From the NCBI GenBank assembly GCA_031082315.1, contig JAVHLC010000010.1:56718-120717 (forward strand): DNA of 64,000 nucleotides, written 5' to 3'. Origin of the DNA: Thermodesulfobacteriota bacterium. Lineage in GTDB: Bacteria > Desulfobacterota > QYQD01. The notes below the pieces were generated by a model. The model had not been told where the DNA came from. It was given only the letters and a program-made list of their open reading frames with translations, and searched no databases. Below are positions 60,712-64,000 of the stretch, one piece after another. The first letter of the stretch is position 1. Every line of letters starts with the position of its first letter. Position numbers and translations under genes: made by a program.

Positions 60712-60818
60712 CTGTAGGGTGGGCTTTGCCCACTATCATCATCTTCATCCTCCACCAATATCCGAATCTCCATCGATGTTGCACCCCAATCCGGCGAGTA
60801 CATCCCTTTCTTAACATG
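60712..60818 (-). pseudogene. C-terminal relic of a second RAYT gene
   Basis: The minus strand encodes KKGMYSPDWGATSMEIRI, which matches the end of the intact RAYT (KEIYSPDWGATPVEIPI), and then the REP TGGGCAAAGCCCACCCTAC. It stops abruptly at the terminator repeat at 60819. Confidence 0.8.
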
Positions 60819-60899
60819 CTGTTATCAAAAAAAACAGGCTGTACCGGGGGAGGTACAGCCTGATAAATTGGTTGCTATAATGCCTTGCTAATACTGACT
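60819..60899 (-). terminator. Rho-independent terminator, duplicated copy A
   Basis: Minus strand: CAGGCTGTACC-TCCCCC-GGTACAGCCTG followed by TTTTTTTT. It is an 81-bp near-copy of 61713-61792 (CTGTTATC to ATACTGACT). Lies downstream of brnTA. Confidence 0.92.
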
Positions 60900-61031
60900 A
60901 AAGCGGTCAGCAGTCACCAAGTACGACTAATAAGATTCCGCCATGATGGAAGGTCATTTTCTTGCCTCTTTTGTGCAGTCTCCAGTCCGTTTGCGAAGTT
61001 TACCATACCGCCGGGCATGCGGGGCGCGAGT

Positions 61032-61262
61032 TTACGAGCATCCCTCATGACCTTGTTCGGCCCTCCTCTGCCTCTTAATAATGGCAGTTAAACTGCGGAG
61101 AGCGTCGTTGACCGAGTCGTGGTCGGGAAAATACTCAGCCACGTCGGGATCAATGACTATGACGTTGGAGCCCTCCGCATACCGCTTCGCATATTTTCCT
61201 CGGACTGCACCAGTAAAATCGTACTCCTCCAGCATGTCTGGATCATTCTTCATTCTCTTCAT
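61032..61262 (-). CDS. brnA: BrnA-like antitoxin
   Basis: 76 residues: DMLEEYDFTGAVRGKYAKRY, AEGSNVIVIDPDVAEYFPDH, DSVNDALRSLTAIIKRQRRA. This is the ribbon-helix-helix-like partner usually paired with BrnT or RelE-type toxins. ATG at 61262 overlaps the brnT end; an ATG three codons on is possible too. The last ten codons read into GCCGAAC, a core-like word. Confidence 0.85.
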   Translation of the reverse strand: MKRMKNDPDMLEEYDFTGAVRGKYAKRYAEGSNVIVIDPDVAEYFPDHDSVNDALRSLTAIIKRQRRAEQGHEGCS

Positions 61263-61527
61263 ACCGAACCCTCTCTTTTTTTGTCGCCAACCTGGCGCTG
61301 ATAATACGTATTCGATCGCCTCTCTCCGTATGGACGATAACCAAGAGTCGCCCTTGCATGGATCGTCCAATTAGGACAAGGCGTTCCTCGTCCTCGGAAT
61401 GCAAGGGGTCGTCAATCGTCTGTGACAACGGGTCACGAAATGCCGTGCTCGCCTCGTCGAAAGAGATGCCATGTGTTTTGACGTTTAGCCGTGCCTTCTT
61501 AGGATCCCATTCAAATAGTAGCCCCAC
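61243..61527 (-). CDS. brnT: BrnT-family ribonuclease toxin
   Basis: 94 residues: FEWDPKKARLNVKTHGISFD, EASTAFRDPL, RLVLIGRSMQGRLLVIVHTE, RIRIISARLATKKERVRYEE. The BrnT fold is RelE-like with the WDxxKAxxNxxKHGxSFxEA signature. GTG start; AAGGAG lies rather far upstream. The toxin precedes its antitoxin, as is usual for brnTA. Confidence 0.93.
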   Translation of the reverse strand: MGLLFEWDPKKARLNVKTHGISFDEASTAFRDPLSQTIDDPLHSEDEERLVLIGRSMQGRLLVIVHTERGDRIRIISARLATKKERVRYEENEE

Positions 61528-61554
61528 AAGATGTCACATTTCTCCTTTGTTAAT

Positions 61555-61646
61555 GCCGAACATTATATATTATATCGACTCGACTTTTTTCGTCGAGATC
61601 TGCATTAGGGGTAATCGTATAAGAATTTGCGGAATAACACAATAAG
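61555..61646 (-). promoter_or_regulatory. attI-like promoter leader upstream of brnTA
   Basis: On the minus strand GCAAATTCTTATACGATT ... CTCGACGAAAAAAGTCGAG ... GATATAATATATAAT, ending GTTCGGC. Homologous with 27840-27930 over about 90 bases. TATAAT makes a strong -10; TCGAC/GTCGA is a small hairpin. Confidence 0.55.
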
Positions 61647-61712
61647 AAAAAATCTATTTAAATATTAAGGGGATAGGATTGATAAGACAAAGAACAACAT
61701 TGGCTTCTCAAG

Positions 61713-61792
61713 CTGTTATCAAAAAAAACAGGCTGTACCTGGGGGGTACAGCCTGATAAATTGGTTGCTATAACGCCTTGCTAATACTGACT
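61713..61792 (-). terminator. Rho-independent terminator of the ribosomal alpha operon, copy B
   Basis: Minus strand: CAGGCTGTACCCCCCAGGTACAGCCTG-type hairpin (11-bp stem) then TTTTTTTT. It is downstream of rplQ. Its near-copy at 60819-60899 lies on the other side of brnTA. Confidence 0.92.
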
Positions 61793-61848
61793 GGAATCGC
61801 TGAAAGCTTGAATCCGAAAACGGTAGTTTCCGGATGAGCATTAATTAC
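61793..61848 (+). repeat. Family A repeat, right-end fragment (copy 7)
   Basis: Only the right terminus remains: ATCGCTGAAAGCTTGAATCC, then GTTTCCGGATGAGCATTAAT, joined directly to the terminator repeat. Confidence 0.8.
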
Positions 61849-62375
61849 TATTCAGGAGATTCGGCCTTCACTTTTTCTTCCGTAGTCTCCTTCTTCTTTA
61901 CAGTTTTTTTCTTTTCAGTCCCTTTCGATTTTACAGATGTAGCCTTGGTGGAAGCGATCCGTTTCTTGGCCGCGGTCTTTCCTTTACCCTTTTTACTTCG
62001 GGACTTCTCTCCCTCAGCAGCGCCTGTAACCAGCTCTATAAAAGATATCGGAGCTGCGTCTCCATGTCTCATGCCTATCTTTGTTATGCGCGTATATCCA
62101 CCCGGCCGGTCAACAAAATGTTTGCGCAGGTCTTCAAAGAGTTTTTTTACAATCCCATTATCACGGATGACTGCCAGGGCCTGCCTCCTGGCATGAATAT
62201 CTCCGCGCTTAGCCAGAGTAATCATCTGCTCGGCCACGCGCCTTAGCACTTTAGCCTTGGCATCGGTGGTCTTTATCTTTTCATGCATAAACAAAGAGGT
62301 AACCATATTCCGTACCATGGCCTCACGATGGGCCGTAGTGCGGCTTAACCTTATTCCTGCCTTCCTGTGTCGCAT
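61848..62375 (-). CDS. rplQ: 50S ribosomal protein L17
   Basis: 175 residues. [40 protein letters not shown], and [20 protein letters not shown] are L17. The C-terminal ~55 residues are a lysine/glutamate-rich, low-complexity extension beyond the usual 120. rpoA overlaps by one base upstream; the operon ends at the terminator described above. Confidence 0.97.
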   Translation of the reverse strand: MRHRKAGIRLSRTTAHREAMVRNMVTSLFMHEKIKTTDAKAKVLRRVAEQMITLAKRGDIHARRQALAVIRDNGIVKKLFEDLRKHFVDRPGGYTRITKIGMRHGDAAPISFIELVTGAAEGEKSRSKKGKGKTAAKKRIASTKATSVKSKGTEKKKTVKKKETTEEKVKAESPE

Positions 62376-63424
62376 TATCCCTGTTCTCCTCTTCTCTTTT
62401 CAATCTCAGCGGGCGGAGGGGGCCAATTTTCTAATTTCGTTCCCAGGTACAAACCCATCTCAGTCAATATCTCTTTGATCTCGTTAAGAGACTTGCGGCC
62501 AAAATTCTTTGTCTTGAGCATTTCTGCCTCGGTCTTTTGTATCAAATCCCCTATCAGGTGGATATCCGCATTCTTTAAACAATTAGCGGAGCGAACCGAT
62601 AATTCCAATTCATCTACGCTACGGTAAATATTTTCGTTGATGGCGGTCTTCTCCTCTTTAAGCTCCTCCCTCGGCTCAACTTCCGGCTCTTCCGCAAAAT
62701 TGATAAACGCAGAAAACTGCTCCTTTAATATCTTTGCTGCATAAGCCACCGCATCCTCGGGGATGACACTCCCGTCTGTCCAGACTTCCAGGTTCAATTT
62801 ATCATAATCGGTGATCTGTCCGACTCTGGCATGAGTTACTACGTAATTGACCTTTCTTATGGGTGTAAATATGGCATCTATAGGTATGACCCCGATGGCC
62901 TGCCCCTCTTCTTTATTCTTCTCCGCCGGCACATAACCCTTCCCCCATTTAACTACCATCTCCATGCGCAGAGCGCCACCGCCGGTTAGAGTGGCTATCG
63001 GTAGATCAGGGGTTAAGACCTCTGCCGTACCATCGGTGATAATATCACCTGCCGTGACTACGCCTTTCTTTTTTGCCTCGATACGAACAGTCTTAGGCGT
63101 ATCAGCATGGAGTTTGAAGCGAATATTTTTCAAGTTCAGGACGATGTCCGCGACATCTTCCATTACGCCTGGAATGGTTGAGAATTCATGAGAAACACCG
63201 TCTATCTTAATGGAAACTATGGCTGCACCCTGCAGCGAGGAGATCAAAACCCGGCGTAAGGCATTGCCCAGGGTAATGCCAAAACCGCGTTCCAACGGTT
63301 CGCAGACAAACTTACCGTAGGCATTAGTATGAGTGTCTGTCGCGATTTCCACCTTCTTGGGTTTTATCAACTCCCGCCAGTTTCGTACAGACAAGTTGGT
63401 AAATTCTTTAGGCATATCCGCCAC
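62375..63424 (-). CDS. rpoA: RNA polymerase alpha subunit
   Basis: 349 residues. The N-terminal dimerisation domain ([40 protein letters not shown]) and the C-terminal domain ([40 protein letters not shown]) are both complete. The start follows rpsD by eight bases. Confidence 0.98.
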   Translation of the reverse strand: MADMPKEFTNLSVRNWRELIKPKKVEIATDTHTNAYGKFVCEPLERGFGITLGNALRRVLISSLQGAAIVSIKIDGVSHEFSTIPGVMEDVADIVLNLKNIRFKLHADTPKTVRIEAKKKGVVTAGDIITDGTAEVLTPDLPIATLTGGGALRMEMVVKWGKGYVPAEKNKEEGQAIGVIPIDAIFTPIRKVNYVVTHARVGQITDYDKLNLEVWTDGSVIPEDAVAYAAKILKEQFSAFINFAEEPEVEPREELKEEKTAINENIYRSVDELELSVRSANCLKNADIHLIGDLIQKTEAEMLKTKNFGRKSLNEIKEILTEMGLYLGTKLENWPPPPAEIEKRRGEQG

Positions 63425-63432
63425 TTCCTTTT

Positions 63433-64000
63433 TTACTTCGAGTATAATTCTACAATAAGCTGTTCTTGCATAGGCATGGTCAGGTCTTCACGCATCGGAT
63501 AGGCCTTAACCGTGCCCCTAAAGTTATCTTTGTCCAATTCCAGCCATTGAGGAACGCCCCGCCTTACTACGGCTTCAATGGCCTCATTTATGACCAAAAT
63601 AGACCGGCTTTTTTCTTTAATCTCTATAATATCCCCTACCTTCACCAGATAAGAAGGGATGTTAACTTTTTTACCGTTAACCAGAAAATGATCGTGTCTT
63701 ACCAGGTGTCGGGCCTGTCTGCGCGCGCTGGCAAACCCTAACCGATAGACTGCATTATCTAAACGGCGCTCCAATAAAACCAGCAGATTCGTACCGGTCA
63801 CGCCTTTCTGCCAGTCGGCCTTCTCAAAGCATGTACGGAACTGCCTCTCCAACAGTCCATACATCCTTTTGACTTTCTGCTTCTCACGTAATTGCAGACC
63901 ATAATTGGAAACCTTTACCCTGGCCTGCCCATGTTGCCCGGGGACATAACTACGTCGTTCGAAGGCACATTTATCCGAATAGCACCGGTCACCTTTCAAA
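63433..64000 (-). CDS. rpsD: 30S ribosomal protein S4 (5' end outside the window)
   Basis: About 189 residues visible of roughly 208; the start lies beyond base 64000. [20 protein letters not shown] (zinc-ribbon-like cysteine pair), [36 protein letters not shown] are S4 motifs. It is the first primary rRNA binder and a translational regulator of the alpha operon in some bacteria. Confidence 0.97.
   Translation of the reverse strand, partial: LKGDRCYSDKCAFERRSYVPGQHGQARVKVSNYGLQLREKQKVKRMYGLLERQFRTCFEKADWQKGVTGTNLLVLLERRLDNAVYRLGFASARRQARHLVRHDHFLVNGKKVNIPSYLVKVGDIIEIKEKSRSILVINEAIEAVVRRGVPQWLELDKDNFRGTVKAYPMREDLTMPMQEQLIVELYSK

Noticed and set aside
1-64000. CRISPR arrays, rRNA, tRNA (including selenocysteine tRNA)
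   Set aside because: No regularly spaced direct repeats with unique spacers, and no tRNA-like T-arm/anticodon pattern (for selC, a UCA anticodon in an extended arm) could be found by eye.

Overview
The window looks like the chromosome of an anaerobic, respiring bacterium of the Desulfobacterota (former Deltaproteobacteria). The evidence is multihaem cytochromes, a CcdA/thioredoxin pair, the linked alaS-recA-thpR-cinA-pgpA genes, larC, a YedE-type transporter with a TusA-like partner, and many dispersed palindromic intergenic repeats. This placement is inferred from gene content, not from a phylogeny.

Layout: 1-2.3 kb holds a secreted hypothetical protein, trmO and a DsrE-like gene with an in-frame UGA. 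2.4-6.4 kb is an arsenic or organoarsenical module (ArsR, ArsP-type permease, small thioredoxin, Acr3, second thioredoxin). 6.5-13.1 kb is a periplasmic electron-transfer cluster: porin remnant, octahaem cytochrome c fused to a membrane cytochrome b, small protein, pentahaem cytochrome, periplasmic thioredoxin, CcdA and nitroreductase. 13.2-22 kb is mixed housekeeping and regulation, ending with a metallophosphoesterase-like/tetrahaem cytochrome fusion. 22-28 kb is an accessory island: mazEF, hicB with a hicA remnant, a group II intron fragment, attC-like sites with cassette genes and an IS91-like element sitting in an attC core. 28-57 kb is core metabolism, tRNA modification, DNA repair and envelope genes. 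57-61.8 kb is a second accessory stretch (lipoprotein, RAYT transposase with REPs, brnTA). 61.8-64 kb is the end of the ribosomal alpha operon (rpsD, rpoA, rplQ).

The strongest signal is selenocysteine. Four genes are each interrupted by exactly one in-frame TGA and continue with family-consistent protein: a DsrE-like protein, an octahaem cytochrome c/b, a pentahaem cytochrome c, and a metallophosphoesterase-like/cytochrome c fusion. Two have a hairpin 18-21 nt after the UGA with an apical GGUCU loop like the E. coli fdhF SECIS, the third has a 6-bp hairpin at 22 nt, and the fourth has a GGUC at 17 nt with a weak stem. Three of the four are multihaem cytochromes. A YedE-type (selenium-associated) transporter and TusA-like protein lie at 56-57 kb. 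Standard gene calling would split or truncate all four.

The second signal is an integrase-less cassette array (CALIN-like) with a promoter-bearing attI-like leader; a related leader also precedes brnTA at 61.6 kb. At least five families of dispersed repeats occupy the intergenic gaps.
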